Positions 7,453-15,589 of a stretch of DNA of 25,515 nucleotides are shown here, in pieces (the first letter of the stretch is position 1; each line of letters opens with the position of its first letter). The translations under genes were made by a program, and so were the position numbers. Origin of the DNA: Candidatus Cibiobacter qucibialis (GTDB taxonomy: Bacteria; Bacillota; Clostridia; Oscillospirales; Ruminococcaceae); NCBI GenBank assembly GCA_004000625.1, contig SAUS01000038.1, positions 1 through 25,515 on the forward strand. The letters run 5' to 3'. Under the pieces are notes generated by a model. That model was not told where the DNA came from. It did not search any database and saw only the letters and a list, made by a program, of their open reading frames with translations.

Positions 7453-7979
7453 TCAAAAGACGTTCTTCAAGACTTTTTCAGTTAGATAACGGTAAAAGTC
7501 GTTGTATTTTTCCTGCGGAATCGGTAGGGAAAACGTCATAACGACAAGGGCATGACCGCGATTTTCAGCGTGGTAGGGCGGGTGTATGTGCGAGAAAGGA
7601 TTCTCGGCAAAGCAGCAGCGCTCATAAAACATTTTGCGGCGGCAGGCAATCGCATCCATCGGCGGATCGATTTCCAAAATCAAGGTCTTGCCGAATTCCG
7701 CCAGCAGCTCCAACGTCCGCTGCCCATAATGATGATTTCTCAAAGCCGGCAAAATGCAAAAATGCTCGATATACAGATACTCTGCGGTTTCCCAATACAG
7801 CACCAGTCCGACAAATCGTTTGCCGCTGTACACCGTCGTAAAGTTGTAAAATTCCTCTCCTAAAATACACTCTTGGGACGGTGCTTCGCGTTGCTCATAG
7901 GGCGGGGAGCTTTTTTATACAGTGCCATCGTCTGCGTATACATCGGGTGTGCGGCAGAGGTCACACATTCTAATCGCAT
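7453..7979 (-). pseudogene. GNAT family N-acetyltransferase, frameshifted
   Basis: The frame from ATG 7979 reads MRLECVTSAAHPMYTQTMAL and then YKK. At a run of six A (T6 at 7911-7916 on the + strand) the family homology moves to another frame: SSPPYEQREAP, VYSGKRFVGLVL, IEHFCILPALRNHHYGQR, LEIDPP, and MFYERCCF. These are the GNAT acetyl-CoA loop and following strands, with RNHHYGQR in place of the usual R/Q-x-x-G-x-G/A. The locus is 527 bp; one added A makes exactly 176 codons, so a single-base loss (or a base-calling error) explains it. The start overlaps the last codons of the discoidin-like gene by 10 nt, making it the last member of the operon. A product from GTG 7833 would lack the first third. 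Confidence 0.8.
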
Positions 7980-8755
7980 ACATTCGTTCCCCATACTTCC
8001 AGTTGTGTCAGCGCCGGGAATGGGCTAGGGTCGTTGGCCTTTTTTAGATTGTCCAGCAGCAGACTTGTGATGACGGCGCCGCCCAAATCAAAGCGCTGCT
8101 CCTTGCCTTCGGGGGATTTTTCCAGCGTAAGAATCCGTGTATCTCCGTTTGAAAGCGTGACTCTCGCGCTTTTCCACCACGCATCGTGGGGAAAGTCCGC
8201 GCGGGTCGTCAGCACCAATGTATCTGCTCTGACCGGGCGGCCGAATTCCAGCGTCAAGCACGCTTCCGGATCACGGTTGATGCCCCAGCTTTGGTAAGGG
8301 TAGGCACCGTGGCTTTCGGGGCAGATGATGCCATCAATGGCATTGCGGGCGGCAAAAACGGCTTCCCTCCGCGTTTCCACATTGGCCCATGTGTGGGGGT
8401 AGCAGGACGTATTGCCGTGGCAGTCATAACCGTTGCGGGCCAGATTGCGCGGTGCTGCGATCTCCTCAGTCCACGCGGACCGTGCCGACAGATAGTGCAT
8501 CGGTCCGGAAAAAGCTCGCGGGCTGTAACTGATTCGCGCTTCCGCAAAGGGAATTTCCAGCGTGAAAGAAGTTTCTTTCATGTAGACAAATTCCTCATTC
8601 ATGGCATCGTCCAGCCGGATGGCATAGTACCCCGGTTCCGGCACGGTCATGGTAATACTATCGCCGGGTGCGTAGGCTGCCGGGTAGACAAGGTGGTTGC
8701 AGGCTTGCGCCAGTGTTGTGTCGCCGTTTGTGATTTTAAGCAATATATCGTTCAT
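7970..8755 (-). CDS. Discoidin-like (F5/8 type C) carbohydrate-binding protein
   Basis: This 261-residue protein has an N-terminal beta-rich half (about 1-80) and a C-terminal galactose-binding-like sandwich (about 85-261). The second part shows the usual discoidin features: an NAIDG segment, SWGINRDPEACLTLEFGRP as the Trp/strand pair, LVLTTRADFPHDAWWKSARV, and a final ALTQLEVWG strand. A binding or accessory role toward sugar ligands is inferred; no catalytic motif is seen. There is no signal peptide, which is unusual for such domains. ATG 8755 overlaps the upstream stop (ATGA), with GGAAAGAAAG before it; an upstream extension of 69 codons in this frame is an antisense-like artefact of the neighbouring gene. 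Its stop overlaps the GNAT start. Confidence 0.72.
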   Translation of the reverse strand: MNDILLKITNGDTTLAQACNHLVYPAAYAPGDSITMTVPEPGYYAIRLDDAMNEEFVYMKETSFTLEIPFAEARISYSPRAFSGPMHYLSARSAWTEEIAAPRNLARNGYDCHGNTSCYPHTWANVETRREAVFAARNAIDGIICPESHGAYPYQSWGINRDPEACLTLEFGRPVRADTLVLTTRADFPHDAWWKSARVTLSNGDTRILTLEKSPEGKEQRFDLGGAVITSLLLDNLKKANDPSPFPALTQLEVWGTNVCD

Positions 8756-10506
8756 TCTTTCTTTCCAATTCTCAGCGTGACAGTGAATGGATGCTCGGCG
8801 GGCAGGGTCAGCACTACCGATTGAAAACCACCCACAGGGTTGAACAGGCGGCGGAAGCGGACGGGTGTGCCGTACTCCGGCGGCAGGGTCAGCGGGCGGT
8901 CTGCCTGCACGGTCAGGGCAGCGGGACCGCTGCCGATGCGCACGGTGTTGACATCCTGCCACGCAACATTTTCCCCCTCCGGCGAGATGACGGGCAGGAT
9001 AAACCTTGCGTCCGCGTCCTCACTGTGACCCGTCACGGTAACTTTTCCCGGCATTACAGAAACGGCAAAATCGTACCATCCGGCGGCGTCTTGGGCCGCA
9101 GTGCGCAGTCTGCCGCCTGCGCTCGTCTCATTTTTGTCCACAGTCAAAGCGGCAGTCAAATCGTTGCTGCTGCAATAGGTTTTACCGTCGCGGCGCAGTT
9201 CGATGCGCGGCGTGGTGCAAATGTCAAACTGCCAGCGCGGCATCTGCATATTGTTCGGCTCGTTCTGGCGATAAGGGTCCATACTGCCCGCCAGCACCGG
9301 ACCGCGGGCGGCGTGCCACAGCAGGGACACCATACCGCCCGTGGGGTGACCGCCGGGCAGGTATTCATAGTCATACCCCGTCACAGTCGCGCGCCAGTTG
9401 CCTTGCGCGATGCGAACCGTATCGATGGTAGGATAATACCGCGTGTCGGCCGCTGTTTCAGAGGGCAGCCGGGGTAATGCCGCCGGGAACTGACAGCCGT
9501 CATGCACAAGCGCCGCCACGGACTTGGCATGGCAGAATGTGTGATGGATGCAAGCGGGTTCCACTGCTGTTCTATACATCGGTCCGCCGTACAAAAGACC
9601 GTCATGAGTGCATTGCTTCAGCAATTCCAGATTTTTCTGCACAGCGGCGGCAAACACCGGGTCATGGCGGCTCAGGGCCGCAAAGCCCGCAAGGCATCCA
9701 TCTGAGGTGCGGCTGCCCCACCAACACCACTTGTAACTGCGGCTGCCGAAGCTATTATCCCACCCGCCGTCGGGCAGCATAAAGTTGAGGTGCTCCCGTG
9801 CGGTGCGCAGCACAGCGCGGCCTACATCCTCATCCCCGGTCAGTTCAGCGTACAGAATCAGCGCAGGCAGCGATTCTTCCGCATTATAACCAAGATCCAC
9901 CGGGCGGCAGTTCTTGGGCGTTACGGCTGTCATAGGGTGACCTTCGCCGTACAAAAGACCGTCCGCCGTAATGTGTGTCACGGCAAAGTCCGCCAGTTGC
10001 TTTGCCTTGGCTGCGAATGGCTCCCCACCTAAAAGGCGCGCGGCCAGCGCCATTGTGTAGGCGCAGGTGATGGGGTAGTTGACATTGCCGCCGATCCTTT
10101 CAATATTTTGGCAGAGATACTCCGCCATCTCGGCAAAGCGGGCTGTCCATGCATCGCGGTCGGCAGCGGGCAGCTTGTCCCCGTACCAAAGCAGTGTTTC
10201 CCCCAAGGCATTTGCGTAAAATACCGTGATGCCGTTCCAGCTGCTGTTCGTGTCGTTGTTCATGCTGCTGTCGGGGCGGCGCATATTGGCCGACCATGCG
10301 AACAGCTTTTCCGCCGCATGCAGACAGCGCTCGTCGCCGTCGGTCTGCCACTGGGTCACCAGCGGCAAAATCGCATCGGCACTGCGGCCATGTACCCGCA
10401 TACAGGCCGGACAGAGCAGCCCGCCGTCCAGCCGGGTATCGCCTGTGTCATGCAGCTGATATTTGAGCATCGCGTCGCACCAGCGGCGCAGCAGAGCTTT
10501 GTGCAT
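8752..10506 (-). CDS. Uncharacterised toroid-like protein, probably glycan-active
   Basis: This 584-residue cytoplasmic protein is not assigned to a named family with confidence. The first about 320 residues are helix-rich with regularly spaced aromatic and Asp-Gly turns, as in (alpha/alpha)6 toroids: NNDTNSSWNG (83-92), DGLLYGEGHP (182-191), DGGWDNSFGSRSYKWCWWG (246-264). The C-terminal half is beta-rich and includes GGHPTGGMVSLLWH and GPVLAGSMDPY, resembling the sandwich of heparinase II/III-like enzymes. Conserved-looking Asn, His, Tyr and Arg could serve lyase chemistry, but this is inference. The start lies 3 nt after the DUF2264 stop, and its end overlaps the discoidin-like gene. Alternatives are a glycoside hydrolase or an inactive binding relative. 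Confidence 0.6.
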   Translation of the reverse strand: MHKALLRRWCDAMLKYQLHDTGDTRLDGGLLCPACMRVHGRSADAILPLVTQWQTDGDERCLHAAEKLFAWSANMRRPDSSMNNDTNSSWNGITVFYANALGETLLWYGDKLPAADRDAWTARFAEMAEYLCQNIERIGGNVNYPITCAYTMALAARLLGGEPFAAKAKQLADFAVTHITADGLLYGEGHPMTAVTPKNCRPVDLGYNAEESLPALILYAELTGDEDVGRAVLRTAREHLNFMLPDGGWDNSFGSRSYKWCWWGSRTSDGCLAGFAALSRHDPVFAAAVQKNLELLKQCTHDGLLYGGPMYRTAVEPACIHHTFCHAKSVAALVHDGCQFPAALPRLPSETAADTRYYPTIDTVRIAQGNWRATVTGYDYEYLPGGHPTGGMVSLLWHAARGPVLAGSMDPYRQNEPNNMQMPRWQFDICTTPRIELRRDGKTYCSSNDLTAALTVDKNETSAGGRLRTAAQDAAGWYDFAVSVMPGKVTVTGHSEDADARFILPVISPEGENVAWQDVNTVRIGSGPAALTVQADRPLTLPPEYGTPVRFRRLFNPVGGFQSVVLTLPAEHPFTVTLRIGKKE

Positions 10507-10509
10507 GGT

Positions 10510-12420
10510 TCAGCCCTCCGGATCAATACGAATCGTGCGGCCATCCGCGCAGGAGATCTCGATTGCATTGCCTTTGCGCGTAGCAAAAGGCTTGCCTGCG
10601 AAACCGCCGTGTTCATCGGAATCCGCCGGGCGGGCGTAGAAAGCGTCCACCAAAATATGCGTACCGGGCTGCAAGGTGGCTTTCAAATAGGGCACAGCGC
10701 AGAGGTTTGCCATCAAGTTCGTGTTGGGGAAAGTGCGCACAAACTCGGTCTGTGCGCCGCCCAGCAGACTGACCGCCGCCGTGCAGCCCCACGGCAGGAA
10801 CACCGCCTTGCCGCCGCTGACGTCCTCGACCCGCTGCAGCAGCACCTTGCCGTCCTCGGCTCCGACACGGCTGGTGAACGGTTCCTCGACCGAAAGAGCA
10901 AAACCGCCGTCGGCAATGTCTACGGGCGAAGTCGTCACAATTTTATGCACACGCACATGCCAGCTGCCGCCGCAGGGTACGACCCAGCTCTGCGCCGTGG
11001 TGCCGGGCAGCAGGGTATAAGCGGCGTAGGTGTAAGTGTCCGTCACGGCAAAGTCATCCGTGCCGTAACGCATACGGTAGAAGTTCATCCCTGCCGGGCT
11101 GGCAGCCAATGTGTTGTCGAACGCGCCATCCTCCAGATCGGTGCCGCGGCCAACACTGAAGCCAAAGCGGTTGGAGTAGACAAACTTTTCATACTTGGCG
11201 CTGATGGCCCCGTGGTTCATGCAGTGCTGCCCCACCGGGAACACCGTGATATGCCCGCCGTCGTGGCAGACGAGCATATGTGGTTTGTCCTGCCGCTGCT
11301 GTGCCGGGTGCGGAACTGTTGCATCGGGCGCAGTCCAGAACGGATGATCGGCGGGCAGCGCCAAAAACAGGAACGCCTTAAAGGCCCAGTATGGGCTGCC
11401 GGGGGCGTTGTACCGCTCGCTCATGAGCAGGTTCGGGTATTGGTAGCCGATGGTCAGCACGCCCGCCGCGTCGGTGATGGGGTATTGAAACCAGTGGTGC
11501 AGGTTGGTCAGCACGGTATGACGCACCGCACCCCATGGGATGCTTTCATTCTGCGCCCCTGCAAACGCATAGGCCGCAAAGAATGCCGCGTGGGCGAAGC
11601 GGTAGGTCAGGCTGCGACCAAACGGAAGCTCCGCGCCGTCATCGGAAAACCACTGGATGAAATCCCCGGCAAATTCGCCGCTGCGGGTCTTGAGCTTGGT
11701 CGCGTAGCCATCGGCATCCAGCGGGGAGAGCGCCGACCAGATGAGTGAGTAAAAGTGCATGGCAAAGGGGATATAGTAATCCATCTGGCCGGGGTTGCCG
11801 TCAAAATACCAGCCGCCGCCGGTATAGCAATGCTCGACAACGCCAAAATCATCCTTCAGTTGGTCGGTATCATAGGGCAGACCCAGCCGTGCAAAGGTCA
11901 TATTCGTTAAGATGCGGAAAAAACGCCAGTTGTTGGGGTGGATGCGGTGGGCATTCATCTGATTGAGCCAGCGGTAGACGTTCTGCTTCTGGGCGTCGGT
12001 CAGCGGTGTCCAAAGCATATCCGGGGCAAGGCAGAGCGCCAGATCCAGCGCGGCAGTCTCGACCATCTTCTGGTCATAGTCGAAGATATCCCCCCAGTAT
12101 TCGGGATGGCTTGGGTCGGTGCCATGGATAAGACCCGTGCGGTAGAGGTCGCCCCACGCCGCGATTTCTGCCTGCTGTTCAGCAGGCAGCGTAGTGTTAT
12201 CGCCGCCAAACAGCGGGCCAAGCCCCCATAAGATACGCGCCCAGCCCTCCATGAGGGCGTCCTTTTCACCGTAGTGCGCAGCTGTGTTGCCGACCTTGAG
12301 CAGGGCGTCCCCCGGTGAGTAAAAAGATTTGAGCGGACGAATCAAATCCAGCAGCGCCGTGACTGCGTCCTGTCGGGTCTGCATAGGGTTAGCGGCTAAA
12401 GCCGATGCAAAAACATCCAT
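10510..12420 (-). CDS. DUF2264 domain protein
   Basis: This 636-residue cytoplasmic protein begins with the DUF2264 signature: NPMQTRQDAV (11-20), then VGNTAAHYGEKDALMEGWAR (43-62), then LWGLGPL. NNWRFFR (163-169) and GGWYFDGNPGQMDYY (202-216) follow, the latter placed like the active-site rim of (alpha/alpha)6 enzymes. The last 250 residues are beta-rich. The family's biochemistry is not known to me. A role on uronate or rhamnose-rich glycans is suggested only by the GH88 just upstream. AAAGGA lies before ATG 12420. A hairpin separates it from GH88, and the next gene follows after 3 nt. Confidence 0.85.
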   Translation of the reverse strand: MDVFASALAANPMQTRQDAVTALLDLIRPLKSFYSPGDALLKVGNTAAHYGEKDALMEGWARILWGLGPLFGGDNTTLPAEQQAEIAAWGDLYRTGLIHGTDPSHPEYWGDIFDYDQKMVETAALDLALCLAPDMLWTPLTDAQKQNVYRWLNQMNAHRIHPNNWRFFRILTNMTFARLGLPYDTDQLKDDFGVVEHCYTGGGWYFDGNPGQMDYYIPFAMHFYSLIWSALSPLDADGYATKLKTRSGEFAGDFIQWFSDDGAELPFGRSLTYRFAHAAFFAAYAFAGAQNESIPWGAVRHTVLTNLHHWFQYPITDAAGVLTIGYQYPNLLMSERYNAPGSPYWAFKAFLFLALPADHPFWTAPDATVPHPAQQRQDKPHMLVCHDGGHITVFPVGQHCMNHGAISAKYEKFVYSNRFGFSVGRGTDLEDGAFDNTLAASPAGMNFYRMRYGTDDFAVTDTYTYAAYTLLPGTTAQSWVVPCGGSWHVRVHKIVTTSPVDIADGGFALSVEEPFTSRVGAEDGKVLLQRVEDVSGGKAVFLPWGCTAAVSLLGGAQTEFVRTFPNTNLMANLCAVPYLKATLQPGTHILVDAFYARPADSDEHGGFAGKPFATRKGNAIEISCADGRTIRIDPEG

Positions 12421-12445
12421 AATAGCAATCCTTTCTTACTGCAAT

Positions 12446-12473
12446 AAAAGGCGGGGCTTCCGCCTCGCCTTTT
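12446..12473 (-). terminator. Intercistronic hairpin between GH88 and DUF2264 genes
   Basis: On the - strand AAAAGGCG, A, GGC pair with GCC, C, CGCCTTTT around a GGAA tetraloop (11 pairs, one A-C mismatch), followed by TTTTATTG. It lies 4 nt past the GH88 stop. It may end part of the transcription or protect a processed 3' end. Confidence 0.65.
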
Positions 12474-12477
12474 GGTT

Positions 12478-13620
12478 TTACCAAAAACATTTATCCCCGC
12501 CCAGCAGGCGCAACAGGGTCTCATAGAAGAAATAGTCGCCCCAGATGACGCAGGTTGTGCCGGTGTCGCGGTGGTAGATGGCGTCGGTCAGCACACCCAC
12601 GCGGTCAGGGTCATGCAGAAAATAATGGTCGTAGAGGCTGCGCACAATGGTCCGGGCGGCGGCGAGGTCTCGCGCGGCCTCGGCGTCGTCCACATACTGT
12701 GCCAGTTCCAGCAGACCACAGGTAAAAATCGACGCGGCGGAGCTGTCCCGAATATCGGGGATGCGGTCGTTAAAGGTGAAATCCCAGTAGGGAACAAAGT
12801 CGGCGGGCAGGTTCTGCAAAAACACCTCGGCGGCCTTGCGGCTCACTTCCAAAAAGCGCGGTTCTTTTGTGTAGGTATAGGCCAGCGCAAACCCGGTCAC
12901 GACCCATGCCTGTCCGCGCGCCCAAGTTGTGTTATCGTGGAAGCCCTGATGCGTGCGCCCTTCAACAGCCTTACCTGTGGCGGGATCCATCAGATAGGTG
13001 TGGAACGAGGAGTAATCCTCCCGCACGAGATAGTCTGCGCAGGTATGGGCATGGGCGGTGGCAATGTCCGCATAGCGGGCGTTCCCGGTCGTCTCGCCGG
13101 CCCAGAACAGCAGCGGCAGGTTCAGCATCGTATCCACGATGATTTTCACATAGGGTGTGCCGACATTGAACTCGCCCCACGCTTGAATGTAGCGGCCTTT
13201 CTCGTTGTAGCGCTCACACAGCATATCGGCAGCGCGCAGGGCCAGCTTTTTGGCCTCCTCGGCCCCCGTCAGCTTGTACAAAGCAACTGCGGACAAGGTG
13301 TACAAAAAGCCCAGATCGTGGCTGATGCCGATGCGGTTATCCAGCCGTGCCTTGAACGATGCCAGGTAGTCGTCCTTGTATTGCAGGAACGCAGCGTCTC
13401 CGGTGCGCTTGGCGGCCAAGCACATCATACCGGGGAGGAAAGAGGAAGTCCAGAGGTTGTTTTCCTCCGGCGTGTAGCGCAGCCCCTCGGCGGGCAGAGT
13501 GCTGACATGCGGGTAGCGGCGGGTGTACAGCGGCGCAGCACGCCGCAGCTTTTCCTCGATTTCCGCGCACATCTGTAAATACAGCGCATCATCCTGCGGC
13601 GCAGTGAAACGTTCGGACAT
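12478..13620 (-). CDS. GH88 unsaturated glucuronyl hydrolase
   Basis: This 380-residue (alpha/alpha)6 enzyme removes the 4,5-unsaturated uronate from oligosaccharides made by polysaccharide lyases. The two catalytic aspartates of the family are visible: Asp102 in SHDLGF and Asp163 in IVDTMLNLPLLFWA. TTWARGQAW (231-239) and DIRDSSAAS near the C-terminal third are further GH88 signatures. Length is typical and there is no signal peptide, so it acts inside the cell on imported products. It starts 12 nt after the permease gene stop. GH105 (unsaturated rhamnogalacturonyl hydrolase) is the closest alternative, but the DTMLNLPLL pattern favours GH88. Confidence 0.93.
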   Translation of the reverse strand: MSERFTAPQDDALYLQMCAEIEEKLRRAAPLYTRRYPHVSTLPAEGLRYTPEENNLWTSSFLPGMMCLAAKRTGDAAFLQYKDDYLASFKARLDNRIGISHDLGFLYTLSAVALYKLTGAEEAKKLALRAADMLCERYNEKGRYIQAWGEFNVGTPYVKIIVDTMLNLPLLFWAGETTGNARYADIATAHAHTCADYLVREDYSSFHTYLMDPATGKAVEGRTHQGFHDNTTWARGQAWVVTGFALAYTYTKEPRFLEVSRKAAEVFLQNLPADFVPYWDFTFNDRIPDIRDSSAASIFTCGLLELAQYVDDAEAARDLAAARTIVRSLYDHYFLHDPDRVGVLTDAIYHRDTGTTCVIWGDYFFYETLLRLLGGDKCFW

Positions 13621-13632
13621 ACTTTTTCTCCT

Positions 13633-14532
13633 TTACTCCTTGACTGCGCCGACCATGACGCCGGCGGCAAAGTATTTCTGCAGGAACGGATAGATGCAGA
13701 GGATCGGCACCGTTGCGACCATAATGGTGGCATACTTGACAGTGGCGGCCACAGATTCCACATCGCCGACGCTGGTGCCGCCCGTCATGTTGGAGGTGCT
13801 GTTCTGCAGTAAGATCTCGCGCAGGACGAGCTGCAGGGGGTACATCTCGCGGTCACGCAGGATAGCAGACGCCCAGAACCAGCCGTTCCACACACCGACG
13901 CCATAATACAGCACCATAACAGCCAGAATTGCCTTGGACAGCGGCAGCACAATGGAGAACAGCACCTTCAGATGGCTTGCACCGTCAATGCGGGCGGCCT
14001 CAATCAAGGATTCCGGAATAGATGCAAACGAGGTTTTCAGAATAATCAGATTGTACACGCTGATCATGAACGGCAGGATCAAGCCCCACAGGCTGCCAGT
14101 CAGGTGCAGGCTCTTCATATTCAAGTAGGTGGGTATCATGCCGCCGGAGAAGAACATCGTAAAGGTAATGAGCAGCATGATGGGCTTCTGGAACATGACA
14201 TTGCGGCGGGAGAGAAAGTACGCACCCAGCGAGGTCAGCGTGATCTGCAAAATCAAACTCATGACAAGCACGAACATCGTATTCAGGTAGCCGCGCGCTA
14301 TCATCGGGTTTTTGAACACCATTTCATACGCGCCGGCGCTGAACCCCTGCGGCCACAACAGAATGCCGGTGTGGCGCATAAGCTGATTGCTGTTGGAAAA
14401 AGACGCAAACAGCACATACAGCATCGGGTACAGGCAGGCAGCGGCCACCAGTGCCAGGAAAATATAGTTGATGACGGAGAAGATCTTTTCGCCGGTGGAC
14501 ATTTTGATCTTCGTGGTTTTTGTATTCAGCAT
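13633..14532 (-). CDS. YtcP-type carbohydrate ABC permease
   Basis: This 299-residue inner-membrane subunit has six predicted membrane segments and the cytosolic EAA loop EAARIDGASHLKVLFSIVLP (about residues 190-210) that contacts the ATPase. The C-terminus FLQKYFAAGVMVGAVKE is typical of the second permease of CUT1 systems that take up complex oligosaccharides. It follows the LplB-type gene by 13 nt. No ATPase gene is nearby, as is usual for systems that share a genome-encoded MsmX-like ATPase. Confidence 0.93.
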   Translation of the reverse strand: MLNTKTTKIKMSTGEKIFSVINYIFLALVAAACLYPMLYVLFASFSNSNQLMRHTGILLWPQGFSAGAYEMVFKNPMIARGYLNTMFVLVMSLILQITLTSLGAYFLSRRNVMFQKPIMLLITFTMFFSGGMIPTYLNMKSLHLTGSLWGLILPFMISVYNLIILKTSFASIPESLIEAARIDGASHLKVLFSIVLPLSKAILAVMVLYYGVGVWNGWFWASAILRDREMYPLQLVLREILLQNSTSNMTGGTSVGDVESVAATVKYATIMVATVPILCIYPFLQKYFAAGVMVGAVKE

Positions 14533-14545
14533 GGTGGATCCCCCC

Positions 14546-15511
14546 TTACCAAAGGCTCGTGTCGGCCAGCTTTTTGCTGAGCTTGTTCGCCAGCACCAGT
14601 AAAATCAAGTTGATGACACTGTTGAACAGGCCGATGGCCGTAGAGTAGCTCCAGCCCTGTTCCAGCAGACCGACGCGATAAACATAGGACGAGATAATAT
14701 CCGCCGTGTCGTAGGTGGAGGGGTTGTAGAGCAGGATGGTCTTTTCGTAGCCGATGCTCATCAGGCTGCCGATGCGCAGGATCAGCATTGTGATGATGGT
14801 TGGCATGATGCCCGGCAGTGTGACATGCAAAAGCTTCTGGAAGCGACCCGCGCCGTCGATGGAAGCGGCATCATACAGCTGGGCATCCACGCCGGACAAA
14901 GCCGACAGATAAATAATGGAGCCCCAGCCAACCTGCTGCCAGATGTCGGACAGCACATAGATGGTGCGATAGAGTGCCGGGTTCTGCAAAAGCGGGCTGC
15001 GCTCACCGCCGAAAAAGACAATGATGTCATTGAACAGACCGCTTGTCATCGAAAAGTCGGTAATCATGCCGACGACGACAATCAGCGAGATGAAGTGGGG
15101 CAGATAGGTCAGCGTCTGAACACTCTTTTTAAAACCCTTATGATGGACTTCGTTGATGAGCAGCGCCAGAATGATGGGTGCCGGGAAGCCGAACAGCAGC
15201 AGCTCAAAGCTCAGCAGCAGCGTGTTGCGGACAAGACGCCCAAAGAACGGGCTTGTGAAAAAGCGGGTAAAATTGTCCAAGCCGACCCACGGACTACCGA
15301 GAAATCCCAGTGCAGGCTTGTAGTTTTTGAATGCGATCAGCGCACCGTACATCGGCTTATACTGGAACAGAATAAAATACATCAGCACGGGGATGATAAT
15401 GATGTATAGCTCCCAGTTGCGTTGCCAGTCCCGACGGGCGCGGAACGCAAAGCCGTTGCGATTGATCGGCTTGGTCGGTATTTCTGTCTTTTTGGCAGTA
15501 GGTGTTTTCAT
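14546..15511 (-). CDS. LplB-type carbohydrate ABC permease
   Basis: This 321-residue permease has the LplB start pattern: a basic N-terminus, WELYIIIIPVLMYFILFQYKPMYG as first membrane segment, then FKNYKPALG and WVGLDNF. The EAA loop DAASIDGAGRFQKLLHVTLP lies at about 210-230. It pairs with the YtcP-type subunit to form the channel. AAAGGGAGAAA precedes ATG 15511. A terminator-like hairpin lies between it and the binding-protein gene, so permease expression is likely lower than that of the lipoprotein. Confidence 0.94.
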   Translation of the reverse strand: MKTPTAKKTEIPTKPINRNGFAFRARRDWQRNWELYIIIIPVLMYFILFQYKPMYGALIAFKNYKPALGFLGSPWVGLDNFTRFFTSPFFGRLVRNTLLLSFELLLFGFPAPIILALLINEVHHKGFKKSVQTLTYLPHFISLIVVVGMITDFSMTSGLFNDIIVFFGGERSPLLQNPALYRTIYVLSDIWQQVGWGSIIYLSALSGVDAQLYDAASIDGAGRFQKLLHVTLPGIMPTIITMLILRIGSLMSIGYEKTILLYNPSTYDTADIISSYVYRVGLLEQGWSYSTAIGLFNSVINLILLVLANKLSKKLADTSLW

Positions 15512-15530
15512 AAGAATTTCTCCCTTTGAG

Positions 15531-15563
15531 AAAAAAGTGGGACGGGCCAGCTGCCCGTCCCAT
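15531..15563 (-). terminator. Partial terminator after the binding-protein gene
   Basis: On the - strand a 10-bp stem, TGGGACGGGC with GCCCGTCCCA, encloses loop AGCTG and is followed by CTTTTTT. It sits in the 78-nt gap between the lipoprotein and LplB genes. Such hairpins usually set a high ratio of binding protein to permease. Confidence 0.85.
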
Positions 15564-15589
15564 GTTATGGCTGCCGAAACAGGGTGTTA

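Noticed and set aside
10108..11748. Long + strand open frame (546 codons) opposite the toroid-like and DUF2264 genes
   Set aside because: It crosses the boundary between two well-supported - strand genes and shows no coherent protein features.
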